DNA from: Procambarus clarkii
Taxonomy: Eukaryota > Arthropoda > Malacostraca > Decapoda > Cambaridae
Reading direction: 5' to 3'
NCBI RefSeq assembly: GCF_040958095.1
Contig: NC_091193.1
Location: 24,434,901-24,498,900, forward strand
Length of the DNA: 64,000 bases
The translations under genes were made by a program, and so were the position numbers. Positions within the stretch are counted from its first letter, which is position 1, and every line of letters begins with the position of its first letter. Of this stretch, positions 43,775-54,360 are shown one piece after another. The notes beneath the pieces are model-generated. The model was not told where the DNA came from and did no database searches. It saw only the letters and a list, made by a program, of their open reading frames with translations.

Positions 43775-44705
43775 CTAGTTGCTACTTATTGACCACAAGC
43801 TGAATTTCCAGGGACACATTCTAAATATATCAAAAAAAGTTTCAAAAACTGTGGGCATCCTTTCTAAGATCAGATATTATGTACCACGCCCTGCCCTGGT
43901 GACTCTCTATTACTCCCTTATCTATCCATATCTCAACTATGGTATTTGTGCTTGGGGCTCTAATACCCAAAATCACTTACGTCCTCTAATTACTCAACAC
44001 AAAGCTGCTATTAAGACAATATCCAACTCTGGCCCCAGACATCACTCGGTACCCCTACTCAAATCTCTGAATATGTTAGACATTAAGTCACTGCACATTC
44101 TCTCATGTGTATTATACATATATAAAATGCTAAACTATAATGCCAATCCTGATCTCAAAAGCTTCATAGAAGGTTGTAACAGAACCCATGAGCACTACAC
44201 CAGAAATAAATACAGTTTTGATATTCCTAGAGTACGACTTAATCAAACTAGAAATGCTCTACAAATCAAGGGGCCCAGAATGTGGAATGACCTTCCCAAC
44301 CATGTTAAAGACTGTACCTCTCTCAATCAGTTTAAGATAAAAACTAAACACTATCTAATAAATTCCCTGTAACCTACCTTACCCCTCTATTGTCAACCCA
44401 TGTCTGTTATTTTTTTTTAATGAACACTGTTTGTCAACCTATTGTATTTGTGCTGCTTTTCAGTCATGTTCCCCTTTTTTTTTTTTTTTTTTTTATCTTT
44501 ATTTGTATTTGTTCTCAACACATTTTATTCTTTATGCTCAATTAGTATTAAGTTCTAGATATTAATGTTTTTCCTGCCCGAAACGCATTGCATAATAGTG
44601 GCTTTAGGCATTGTATGTACTAGCTCTATCTATATATTGATCCATTAATGTAACATCACTTGTATGTATGTACCTTACCTGAATAAACATATTTATTTAT
44701 TTATT
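43775..44705 (+). mobile_element. CR1/L2-like LINE, 5' truncated (copy 2)
   Basis: The frame 43779-44372 encodes the post-RT C-terminal domain (DHKLNFQGHILNISKKVSK through KTKHYLINSL-stop), nearly identical to 37100-37687 of copy 1 but unbroken here. The same 3' UTR motif and an AATAAACAT (ATTT)n tail follow at about 44690. The start of the frame is a truncation point, not a real start. Confidence 0.85.
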
Positions 44706-45585
44706 ATTTATTTATATTTATTATAATCTTCATTATTTAATAAAATGTTATACATGTTTATACTGGCAAAACTTAAAGATTTTGCTGTTAAGTTTTTCGA
44801 CAGAAGATTGAATTTTAATATTGGCTCTTCATTGAAAAAAAGCATCCTGCAGCATTGTGCTTAGCTGGGATTGCAATAACTCAGCTTTTCAATTTTTGCC
44901 ATTAAACCTAATTCATAACATAGCCTTGGACCCCCCTATAATGGCAATTATATTTAGTAATTTGTGATGATAAATTTTGTATACAGTATGCATTACTCTA
45001 TTAACAGTAATACCTGTAATGTTAGTTTAAACCTTTACATGTATGTGTTTTGAGTGATAAGACACAGAGTTTAGTCATATTTTTTATACATATTTAGTAT
45101 AGTCTTGATTACAGCAGTTGATTTGTTGGCGATATAGTGAAGTGTTGTAGTAGTTGAGATGATGCCCGGAGCAGGGCAGAGATCCGAGTTAGGCCTGAGG
45201 TAGAGAGATTGGATACGGGGTGAGTGTGTAGAGCGTGACACTCTGAATGAGGGTGAAGTCAAAAAGCTCGAGTGCGGGATGAAAGTGTGGAAGTTCTATG
45301 CAGCCAGAATCTGGCTGTCTGCTCTGTAGCGAGGCTGAAGCATCTTGTGAGGGTAGGAACTGGACTTGTCAAGTGTTACATTGTTGTTGGTGAATGTTGA
45401 AGATGTGCAGCCTGTCATCCAAACAAAGACCCAAAAGTGATTCCATGCCTCCGCCAAACCCCCTGTTTATGAATAAAAAAACGGTTTACACACGACTCAC
45501 AACTGTTAACGTTCGAACACTTCCGGAACAAGTGCTTCACTGACAAATTTTTTTCAAACCACAACGCTGTAAATACTTCACCCAC
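44706..45585. other. Unassigned sequence
   Basis: AT-rich to 45060, then mixed composition. No recognisable protein on either strand; the 63-codon - frame at 45071-45262 has no familiar motif. Confidence 0.5.
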
Positions 45586-46182
45586 TCACACCCTCAGTGC
45601 TGCTCTCTCTGACCTCTCCCTTCTGCCTCTCCCTCGCTCTCTCCTCCTTTTTCATGACACTGTCTTCGAAGCTGCCCTCTGCTCTATTCCTCGCTCTTCC
45701 TCTCAGGATCCACGGAAGTGCATTCCCTGGTGGAATGCAGACTGTGCTCGGGCTGTCCGCTGTAAGCGTGCAGCCTGGAAGAGACACCGCAGTTGGCAGA
45801 CGGCCGATTCTTTTCTTTTCTTTCGGAAGGCAAGTGCGGTGGCCCGTAGGGCCATCCGTACGGCTAAACGTGTATGTTGGGCATCTTATGTCTCCACTAT
45901 TACGTCCGAAACTCCTCTGCCACAGATCTGGAAGCGTATCCGCAAGATAGCGGGTAAGTTCGTTCCTGATGTTTCACCAGTCCTTCACCTCCGTGGTACT
46001 CTTGTGGCGGACCCGTTGCAGGTCGCTATCGAACTGGGTTCCCACTTTTCTTCTGTTAGCTCTGGTCTTCATCTTTGCCAATCTTTCCTTCTTCGTAAAC
46101 CTGTCCTCGTATCTTGTCCTTTCGATTTCTGCACTCGTCTTCGACTTCCCTATAACGATCCCTTCTTTCTCTCTGAACTTGG
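45586..46182 (+). pseudogene. I-superfamily LINE ORF2 fragment (second copy)
   Basis: Corresponds to about residues 258-450 of the ORF2 at 26133-29870, on the + strand, shifted between two frames. From 45839 it reads ARRAIRTAKRVCWASY and IWKRIRKIAGKFVPDVS in a clean frame. Many substitutions relative to the full-length copy; an older fragment ending abruptly at 46182. Confidence 0.8.
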
Positions 46183-47730
46183 AAAATTCTTTAATGAGTT
46201 TAATTGGACAGATTTGTTGCTAGGCAAGGAAGTTAATAAGATGTATGACAAATTTTGCGAAATATACGATGAAGGCACACCATCATTCATTACAAAACAG
46301 AGATGCAGGACCAGAAAACAGGATTGGTTCAACAGAAATTGAGAGAGGGGGCCACTGAGGAAAACTACAAGAAAATGGGTTCAATATTGGAAGAGGTCTA
46401 ACCCGCACACATACCAGCACTACAAACAAGCAAGAAATAATTATACAGCAGTGGGGAGGGATGTAGAAATGAACTTTGAGAAAGTTATAGCGGACAAATG
46501 TAAAATAGATCCAGGCCTTTTCAATAAATTCATTAAAAGCAAGTTGCATATAAAGCATAAATCCAGAGATTGGGAATGGGGAACAGGACTACTAAGAATG
46601 AAAAAGAAATGTGTGAAATGCTAAATGTTCAGTTCCAAAGTGTGTTTGTACAAAAGGAGGATTTTAGAGAGCCAGACCCAATACCAATTCCAGAGTACAC
46701 CATAGAATACATAAAGGTATCTCAAGCCGAAGTGGAAAAATTACTCAAATAAAGGAAAAGGGCTAGGAATAAATAAAGCGGTTGGACCTAATGGAGTCTC
46801 ACCTTGGGTGCTGCAAGAATGTGCAAGCGAGGTGAGCAGTTCCACTCCAATTCATATTTCAAACATCCTTGTGCACAGGAATCTTAGCAGAGATATGGAA
46901 AAAGGCAAACATAGTCCTGTATCAGTCTTTAAAAATGGTAGTTGAGAGGAACCTCTAAATTATAGGTCCGTTATCATTAACAAGCGTGGTAGTTAAAACA
47001 CTAGAAAAAATAGTTAAAGCCAAATGGGTTGAACACCTAGAAAGTAATGACAGGACAGACAGTATGATTTTTGAACAGGAAGATCCTGTGTAACAAATCT
47101 ACCTGGGTTTTATGATAGAGCCACAGATATACTACAGGAAAGAGGGGGTTGGGTTGACTGTCTATCTGGACCTAAATAAGGCTTTTGATAGTCCCACACA
47201 AGAGGCTGTTCTGGAAATTGGAACATGCTGGAGGAGTGACAGGGAGACTTATGACATAGATTAAATTTTTTTATAAATGTCTGATGAGGGCAACAATCAG
47301 AAACAATGTATCTGACTGGAAGAATGTTACTAGCAGATTACCACAGGGTTCAATTTTTGCACCAGTAATGTTCATCGTCTATATAAACGATCTACCAGAA
47401 GGAATACCGAATTATATGAACATGTTTGCAGATGATGCTAAGATACTGGGGAAGATAGGAGATGCAGATGATTGTAATGCCCTACAAGTTGATCTAGATA
47501 AAATAAGTGCTTGGAGTGTTAAGTGGCAAATTGAATTCTTTGTGAATAAATGCCATGTTATGAATTGTGGAATTGGAGAAAATAGACCACACACAACTTA
47601 AAAATTGTGGACAGGAATTACAGAACTCTAATAAAGAACGAGATCTAGAGGTGGTTTTGGATAGTAAGCTGTCGCCAGAGGAACACATAAAGAACATTGT
47701 GAGAGGAGTATATTAATCGCTTTCCAACTT
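46183..47730 (+). pseudogene. CR1/Jockey-like LINE remnant
   Basis: Starts at a sharp junction with the I-like fragment, reading FNEFNWTDLL. Broken frames then give pre-RT sequence, VYLDLNKAFD near 47160 and, in frame 47284-47601, RLPQGSIFAPVMFIVYINDL and FADDAKI (FADD intact), followed by KCHVMNCG. Several stops and indels. It ends at the TTAA element at 47742. Confidence 0.75.
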
Positions 47731-47741
47731 CAGACTTGCTT

Positions 47742-49429
47742 TTAACACTTTTGCACTCTGGCAACATCAAACGTCGTCACTCATTTTTCTTCCGATTCGT
47801 CTCGGGTGACGAGGTCCGTTGTCACTCATTAAAATATTTGTTAAAAATTTAAATTTTATCCAATCAATCTGGGAGTGATTTCAAAATGAGCACCTTCAGA
47901 CTGTGCACAATTTGATTCCAAAATGAAAGACATAACATAAAAATTGATGTCAGAACACTGGAAAGATATAAATAATTTTGTGGTGATGAGCATCAAAAAG
48001 TGTCCAAAAAGTTAAAATATATATTAAAATTCTATTGTTCTATTGTTATGGGACTAATTTTACAATATGCGCCTTTTTATCACGAACAATTTGATACCAA
48101 ACTGAAGGACGTAGCACGAAAATGTATGTTATCAAACTGAACGAACATATACATTAGTCTGCAGGTGTGCCAATTGGTGCTCGTTAATGAGTAACTTGGC
48201 CAACTTTAGGCTCTGCTGTGGGACTCACTCCGGGCTTTTAGACCTTATATGCATATACCACTATAGAGAATTCTATTGCGAAAACAATGATACCAAAACG
48301 AATGATGTAGCACGAGAAATAAGGTGAGAAAACTGAAACGAGTATATACATTTTACAGATTTTGCGCGCTCACAGGTAACTTTGCCGATTTTAGTCTTTA
48401 TACTTTGTTATTGGTATTGTGTATATATATTGTGGTTGTTATTGCTTATATTTGTCTTTCTATTTAGAGCATTTTATTGCGAATAATTTGATACCACAAT
48501 GAACAATGTTGCACAAAAACTTCTGTTAGCAAACTGTATGTTTGTCTGGTGTATTGGGTGTAGCGGGTGTGGCAATGAGTGTGCTCTAATGGATAAGGCT
48601 TCGATGACTTTAGGGGTCGTTGCGGGTGAGGCGCGCCCATGTTGTCTAATTTATATGCATATGTCTGTGTAGGAAATTTTATTGCGATCACAGTGATACA
48701 AAAAAGAACGATGTCAAACAAGTTTGGACCTGATAAACCTGAAAAGAGTAGCAACATGTTCGCGCGCTGTTTGGCATGAATGGCTAACAAACGACTTAGT
48801 TTTTTATTTGGTGTCGGCATCACGTTAGCTTTGGTGACATGTTATACATATGTTCCTCTAGAACATTTCATTGGCAACACATTGATACCAAAATAAAACT
48901 CGTACATCGAAAATGAAGGTCAAAAACATGAAAAGAGTATAAACTTTTCAGTAGTTATGTAGCCGATGTGCAGTTGGGCGTGCGGTAACGGGTAACCCCT
49001 GGGCAACTTCCCACAGTCTTGTGGGTGGGACGCGCCCATGATTTGTACTTTATATTCATATGTCCATGTAGGTAATTTTATTGTGATTACAGTGTTACCA
49101 AAATTAACGACATAGACCAATTCTGGGGTTGACAAACCTGAAAAGAGCATGAACATTTCATCGCAGTTTGGCATTCATGGCTAACGATCGCCATAGTTTT
49201 TTATTTGGTGCGGGTCTCGCATTGACTTTGGAGAACTTTTATAGATATATTTCGCTAGAGCATTCTCTTGCGAACAAAATGATACCAAACTTAAATACAC
49301 ATATGGAAATTTAAGGTGAGCAGACCGAAAAGAGTATAAACATTTAAGTGTCGCTGCGCGGTGGCCCGAAACGAATGGTGCACAAGGGGAAAGTTACACA
49401 GGATACTGTCGGGTGCGCGAAAGTGTTAA
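47742..49429. mobile_element. TTAA-flanked repeat element (piggyBac-type non-autonomous candidate)
   Basis: TTAA at 47742-47745 and 49426-49429 bounds 1,680 bp. The inward termini are CACTTTTGCACTC (left) and CACTTTCGCGCAC (right, on -), imperfect inverted repeats. The interior is a ladder of about eight diverged repeats of roughly 195 bp, anchored by a TTTGATACCAAAA-like string near 47909, 48087, 48278, 48480, 48678, 48870, 49082 and 49271. No transposase frame. It would need a piggyBac-type transposase in trans. It abuts piggyBac-like copy 2 on its right. Confidence 0.6.
47880..49400 (+). repeat. Roughly 195-bp diverged tandem repeat, about 8 units
   Basis: Anchor spacings are 178, 191, 202, 198, 192, 212 and 189 bp. 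Each unit shares ATTGCGAACA-like sequence, GATACCAAAA(T/C)GAA, a GAAAAGAGTATAAACATTT-like string and often a GGGACGCGCCCATG string followed by TATATGCATATGTC. Identity between units is modest, so the array is old or was never homogenised. Confidence 0.75.
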
Positions 49430-49995
49430 GTTACTATGCCTATAGGTTGTTTGTAATCAATGCTACATGTTTCAGATGCATTATCACTGAACGCAGAAAA
49501 CGATTCATCTATGTATCATCTATATAAATTGGAGATAGCATAGGTGGGCAAGGGTGGCGCTCAGAACTACAACTGGATACGCTCACTGTATCGTCCACAT
49601 AGGTGCTGTATCACTTGCATCCGACCTTTGTGTTAGGTCCTTATTGCGCCTAGCTTCACCAATATTATGACCCTTATGCTCTTCAAACAATAAGGTTTGA
49701 ATTTCACCGATAGCGCGCGATCTTCCAACACCGCGTCGGACAGGTGTTTGGGAGCCAGAGGTGCGTGCGCCACCCATGGTTGCTCACTCAGTACTAATCC
49801 AGCCAGCAGCCCTAGGGTATTCTGGGAATTTTTTCCAAGATAGCTGCCTCTCACTGGAGGTCCTAAGACTCCATTTCGTACACCACCAACTGCGCACACA
49901 TTTAGAATGGGTATGAAAAAATCAAAAAGAGTTTTCTCGGTTGGCGCAGTTTCCCACCGACCGAGAATACTCGGTTGGCGCAGTTCAGTGGTTAA
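49430..49995 (-). mobile_element. piggyBac-like element, 5' terminal fragment (copy 2, inverted)
   Basis: Read on -: TTAA at 49992-49995, then CCACTGAACTGCGCCAACC and the CCGAGTATTCTCGG palindrome, as in copy 1 at 18349. A frame near 49538-49467 gives DESFSAFSDNASETCSID, matching copy 1. Homology to copy 1 covers the whole segment (about 80-85 percent by eye). The rest of the transposase is absent. Confidence 0.6.
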
Positions 49996-50191
49996 ACTAT
50001 TTAAACAATTCATGTATGTTGGCTTGTTTAATATTAAGTGTTTCCCCATTAAACTTATGAATAAATGACCTATTTATGTATGCCTGAACCCTTATTCATA
50101 ATAAGGACTTTATATAAATTACCATATGTACCTACAATTACTCCATTGTATCATGTTTCAAATGTACATTATATAAGTAAAAATAATTTTT

Positions 50192-50985
50192 CAGTGGAAC
50201 CTTGGTGGTCGAACGTCCCTCTTTATGTATTTTTTGGGTTACGAGCTCAGTTTCTTCATAAAATTTGAATCGGTTTATGAGCTTTGCCTCGCTTTGCCAG
50301 TTTGTTGATACACATATGAGTCGACCGAGTTCGTGGTTCCTGGTGGCATGGGTGACTACGCTTCAGTTTGCCAGTGCCTCCCGCCTAGTGACGATTGCGC
50401 TTGAATTCTTTGTAAAGAATTTCATTGTTTTTCAGCTTTTTTGGTTTCTAAACATAAAAGTAATTAGTATAAACCATGCCATGGGGTTCCAAGAAAGTCA
50501 GTGGTAAGGTTCAGCCGATGAAAACACATGTAGGGATGACCATAGAGGAAAAACAAGTCTTTATGGAAAGGTTCTTAGTGAGAAAAACAAGCAGTGAGTC
50601 ATAACCAGATCCTAGTGGTATGCAGGCAAAACATAGGAGAGAATACCCCAGAGCAGTCATCACTGCCTGATGTTATAATGAAAGGGGACTCCCCTTCCAA
50701 ACAGTAACACCTCTCCTCCTCCCTCCCCCCCCTTCCTCCTCGCCGTCTTCCATACGCCAACGAGAGTCATATGTGATAGAGTGGTAAGCTTTAACTTGTA
50801 CATACTATAGTACAAAATATTTGTGTGTATTATGTATGAAATGTATTTTGAAGTTAATATTTTTGGGGGTGTGGAAAGGACTAATTTAATTTACATTATT
50901 TCTTATGGGAAAATTAGTTTCGGTGTGCAAATTTTCGGTTTACGGGCTGTCTCTGGGAATGAATTAAATTAAAAACCAAGGTACA
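50192..50985 (+). mobile_element. Internally deleted Tigger/pogo-like DNA transposon
   Basis: Left end CAGTGGAACCTTGGTGGTC (50192); right end region with TTATGGGAAAATTAGTTTCG and AAAAACCAAGGTA near 50975, approximately its inverse. Both are typical of Tigger-like elements. Inside are the start of a transposase (50476) and a short C-terminal-like piece near 50640-50700 (LPDVIMKGDSPSKQ). The central catalytic region is deleted. Non-autonomous. Confidence 0.65.
50476..50604 (+). pseudogene. Tigger-like transposase N-terminus
   Basis: 42 codons: MPWGSKKVSG, then MTIEEKQVFMERF, resembling the start of Tigger transposases (MPRGSKKxS...MTIEEK), which opens the CENP-B-type DNA-binding domain. It stops at TAA 50602-50604. 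Confidence 0.65.
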
Positions 50986-51300
50986 GAGCACCACTTGGTT
51001 TCCGAACTTTAGTTATCGAAACTTCCAGTTTCCCGATTGTGGTTGGGGAGTCATTCTACCCAAACGAAGTTAAGGTAGGAAGGGGTCCGCCAAGCGTCAC
51101 GCCGGCCTGTGGTGATGGGTGGGAGATGGTCCAGTTTGCCCACTGTGACTTCACAGATTCACGGCCTATTATTCCTATTATTTTGAATTGTTATAAGGCT
51201 GGAATGTTCATTCTGTGCTTTTGTTTTACATATCTGCATAATCAAGAAACATCTGTGCACCATGTCGGCTCCAAATGCATGCATTGCGTCAGTACTGGTG
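50986..51300. other. Unassigned sequence
   Basis: The first 50 bp (TTGGTTTCCGAACTTTAG) look like another Tigger-type terminus fragment. The rest has no recognised feature. Confidence 0.4.
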
Positions 51301-51678
51301 GGTGGATGGATGGGAGAGCTTAGGTGGGAGGCAGTATGAGAGAGGGGGAGAATTAGCCAGAATGGGAGGGAGGATGAGATGCTAGGAGGGAGGGGGAGGT
51401 AGGGTGAGATGCTAGAAGGTAGGCAGGAAGGGAGGGAAGTAGTGAGAATTAGGGAGGGAGGGAGGAAAAGGGAGGGAAGTAGTGAGAATTAGGGAGGGAG
51501 GGAGGAAAAGGGAGGGAAGTGAGAATTAGGGAGGGAGGGAGGGAGGGAGGGAAAGGGAGGGAAGTAGTAAGAATTAGGGAGGGAGGGAGGGAAAGGGAGG
51601 GAAGTAGTAAGAATTAGGGAGGGAGGGAGGGAAAGGGAGGGAAGTAGTGAGAATTAGGGAGGGAGGGAGGGAAAGGGA
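51300..51678 (+). repeat. (GGGA)n and longer GA-rich tandem repeats
   Basis: Repeats of GAGAATTAGGGAGGGAGG with AAAGGGAGGGAAGTAGT, units of about 40-50 bp with internal GGGA tetramers varying in number. Strong purine/pyrimidine strand asymmetry. Confidence 0.9.
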
Positions 51679-51714
<36 letters not shown>

Positions 51715-51715
51715 A

Positions 51716-51747
<32 letters not shown>

Positions 51748-51916
51748 GCTGGCAGGCAGGCTGGCAGGCAGGCAGGCTGGCTGGCAGGCTGGCAGGCTGG
51801 CAGGCTGGCAGGCAGGCTGGCTGGCTGGCTGGCTGGCTGGCAGGCTGGCAGGCAGGCTGGCAGGCAGGCTGACAGACAGACAGACAGACAGACAGGCTGG
51901 CTGGCTGGCTGGCTGG

Positions 51917-51956
<40 letters not shown>

Positions 51957-51996
51957 CTGGCTGGCTGGCTGGCTGACTGGCAGGCAGGCAGGCAGG

Positions 51997-52051
<55 letters not shown>

Positions 52052-52114
52052 ACAGACAGACATACAGGCTGGCTGGCTGGCTGGCTGGCTGGCTGGTTGG
52101 TTGGTTGGCTGGCA

Positions 52115-52213
<99 letters not shown>

Positions 52214-52262
52214 AGGCAGGCTGGATGGCAGGCAGCAAGGGAGGCAGGCTGGCAAGCAGGGA
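51679..52262 (+). repeat. (GGCT/GGCA)n tetranucleotide satellite
   Basis: Nearly 580 bp of GGCT and GGCA tetramers in alternating blocks, with short GACA and GGTT runs. It yields long spurious frames on both strands (Pro-Ala-Ser-Gln or Gly-Trp-Leu-Ala). Confidence 0.95.
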
Positions 52263-52813
52263 GGTAGGGAGGGAGGGAGTCACGTGGTTGAATCGTGTGA
52301 CCTTTGAGAGAGAGTATGGGATGTAGGGGTGGGGGGGGTTGTCGGTGGTAGGGGTGGTGGGGGAGAGACCGGCTCACTCCCGAAGATAAGCCTAACACAC
52401 TCGACCCGTTAGCAAATCAAAATCCAAAACCTCGACCAGTATTGGACCGTTAATTACAAATGAAGGTACGTACCCAGAGGACAACAAAGAGATTAGTGAA
52501 ATTCTAAGAAGCCAGTATGAGGCTATGTTTAGCACACCAATAAACAACATGAAAGTTGATGACCCAGACACCTTCTTTATGAATGACATTCAAGCTGCAG
52601 ATAATATAACGGATATTACCACAAACTCGGAAGACTTTGAAAGAGAAATTGACAATATCCCTATGCACTCAGCTCCTGGGCCTGACTCATGGAATTCAAT
52701 ATTCATAAAGAAATGTACAGTACCAGTAGCGAGAGCACTCAGCGTGATATGGAGAAAAGAGCCTGGATACAGGGGAGATACCAGCAACACTTAAATCTGC
52801 AGATATAGCTCCG

Positions 52814-53749
52814 TTGCACAAGGGGGGGAGTAAAGCCTTGGCAAAAAATTATAGGCCAGTTGTACTAACATCACACATAATAAAAGTGTTTGAAAGAGTG
52901 ATTAGGAATCAAATTTCTAGTTTTATGGAAAATAATGAATTGCACAATCCAGGACAACATGGATTTAGAGCGGGAAGATCCTGTCTGTCACAATTACTCA
53001 ACCACTATGACAAAATCACAGAAACCCTAGAAGAAAAGCAAAATGCAGATGTTGTATACACAGACTTTGCAAAGGCATTCAACAAATGTGACCATGGGGT
53101 GATAGCTCACAAAATGAGGTCAATGGGAATAACTGGAAAAGTAGGACGCTGGATACTAAATTTCCTGTCGAATAGAACACAAAGTTTAACAGTCAATCAG
53201 ATAAAATCGAGTTCAAGCGATGTTAAAAGCTCTGTACCTCAAGGTACAGTCCTTGCACCACTACTGTTCCTTATTCTCATATCTGATATAGACAAAAATA
53301 CACGTCACAGCTTTGTGTCGTCCTTTGCATATGACACAAAAATCAGCATGAAAATTACCTCTGCTGAAGACATTGAAAAACTACAAGCAGATGTCAACAA
53401 AGTTTTTGATTGGGCAGCAGAAAATAACATGATGTTTAACAGTGATAAATTTCAGGTACCTGTACTCAGGTACGGCAAAAATGAGGATCTGAAACATAAT
53501 ACAGGGTACAAAACACAATCGAATCTTCCCATAGTAGAAAAACAGCATGTCAAGGATTTGGGAATAATGATGTCCGACGACCTAACGTTTAGGGAGCATA
53601 ACCAAGCAAATATCGCGTCAGCCAGAAAAATGATCGGATGGATTACGAGAACTTTCAAATCCAGGGATCCCATCACAATGGTTGTACTCTTCGAGTCACT
53701 TGTATTGTCCCATCTCGAGTACTGCTCAGTACTCACTTCCCCCTTCTGA
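52814..53749 (+). pseudogene. LINE RT, catalytic Asp replaced (FAYD)
   Basis: 311 codons, open through fingers, palm and thumb. The first catalytic Asp lies in VYTDFAKAF. The second motif is FAYDTKISMK: the first of the two adjacent aspartates has become Tyr (GAC to TAT region at 53326-53337). The ATG at 52814 is internal. Inactive. Confidence 0.75.
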
Positions 53750-53956
53750 CCAGGAGAGATTGCAGAAATAGAGGGAATACAGAGAACATATACGGCACGC
53801 ATAGATGAGATAAAACACCTAAATTATTGGGATCGTCTCAAAGCTCTCCAAATGTACTCTTTAGAAAGGAGACGAGAGAGATACCAAATAATATACACTA
53901 AAAAAATATTGGAGGGCCAGGTCCCAAATCTACACAGTAAAATAACAACGTACTGG

Positions 53957-54073
53957 AGTGAACGATATGGAAGAAAATGCTAGATTGAACCAGTGAAGAG
54001 CAGAGGTGTGAACGATATGGAGTGAACGATATGGAAGAAAATGCAAGATTGAACCAGTGAAGAGCAGAGGTGC
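53957..54073 (+). repeat. 64-bp tandem duplication in LINE 3' region
   Basis: AGTGAACGATATGGAAG begins at 53957 and again at 54021; the units carry GATTGAACCAGTGAAGAGC. One base differs in the shared core. A further GTGAACGATATGG lies at 54008, at the unit junction. Confidence 0.85.
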
Positions 54074-54183
54074 CTGGTGGACCAAACTCTCACAAGTCGA
54101 GCCTGGCCTCGGGCCGGGCTTGGGGAGTAGAAGAACTCCCAGAACCCCATCAAGCAAGCAGCATAATGGCAAGGAGGGAGGCA

Positions 54184-54330
54184 GGCTGGCTGGCAGGATG
54201 TGCCTGCAGGCTGGCTGGCAGGATGTGCCTGCAGGCTGGCTGGCAGGATGTGCCTGCAGGCTGGCTGGCAGGATGTCCCTGCAGGCTGGCTGGCAGGATG
54301 TGCCTGCAGGCTGGCAGGCAGGCTGGCTGG
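54184..54330 (+). repeat. 25-bp minisatellite, 5-6 units
   Basis: Unit GGCTGGCTGGCAGGATGTGCC+TGCA, starting 54184, 54209, 54234, 54259, 54284 and 54309. Nearly perfect; one unit has TCC for TGC. The GGCTGGCTGGCA core matches the satellite at 51679-52262 on the other side of the LINE. Confidence 0.9.
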
Positions 54331-54360
54331 CAGGCTGTCTGGCAGGCCAGCCAGGTAGAC

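Larger units (their letters stand above)
52385..54165 (+). mobile_element. CR1/Jockey-like LINE, 5' truncated
   Basis: Begins in pre-RT sequence (about 52385), with APGPDSWNSIFIKKC near 52672. RT frame 52814-53749: NYRPVVLTSHIIKVFERVI, QHGFRAGRSCLSQLL, VYTDFAKAFNKCDHG, SVPQGTVLAPLLFL. The catalytic motif reads FAYDTKI where FADD is expected, so it is mutated. C-terminal sequence continues in other frames to about 53985, including LNYWDRLKALQMYSLERRRE (53820) shared with 62815-63360. The 3' part includes GAGTAGAAGAACTCCCAGAA (54125), a string I recall from decapod LINE ends. Confidence 0.8.

Noticed and set aside
51574..52398. Long open frames rich in Pro-Ala-Ser-Gln (-) or Gly-Trp-Leu-Ala (+)
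   Set aside because: Produced by the GGCT/GGCA tetramer satellite; frames open on both strands and all phases.
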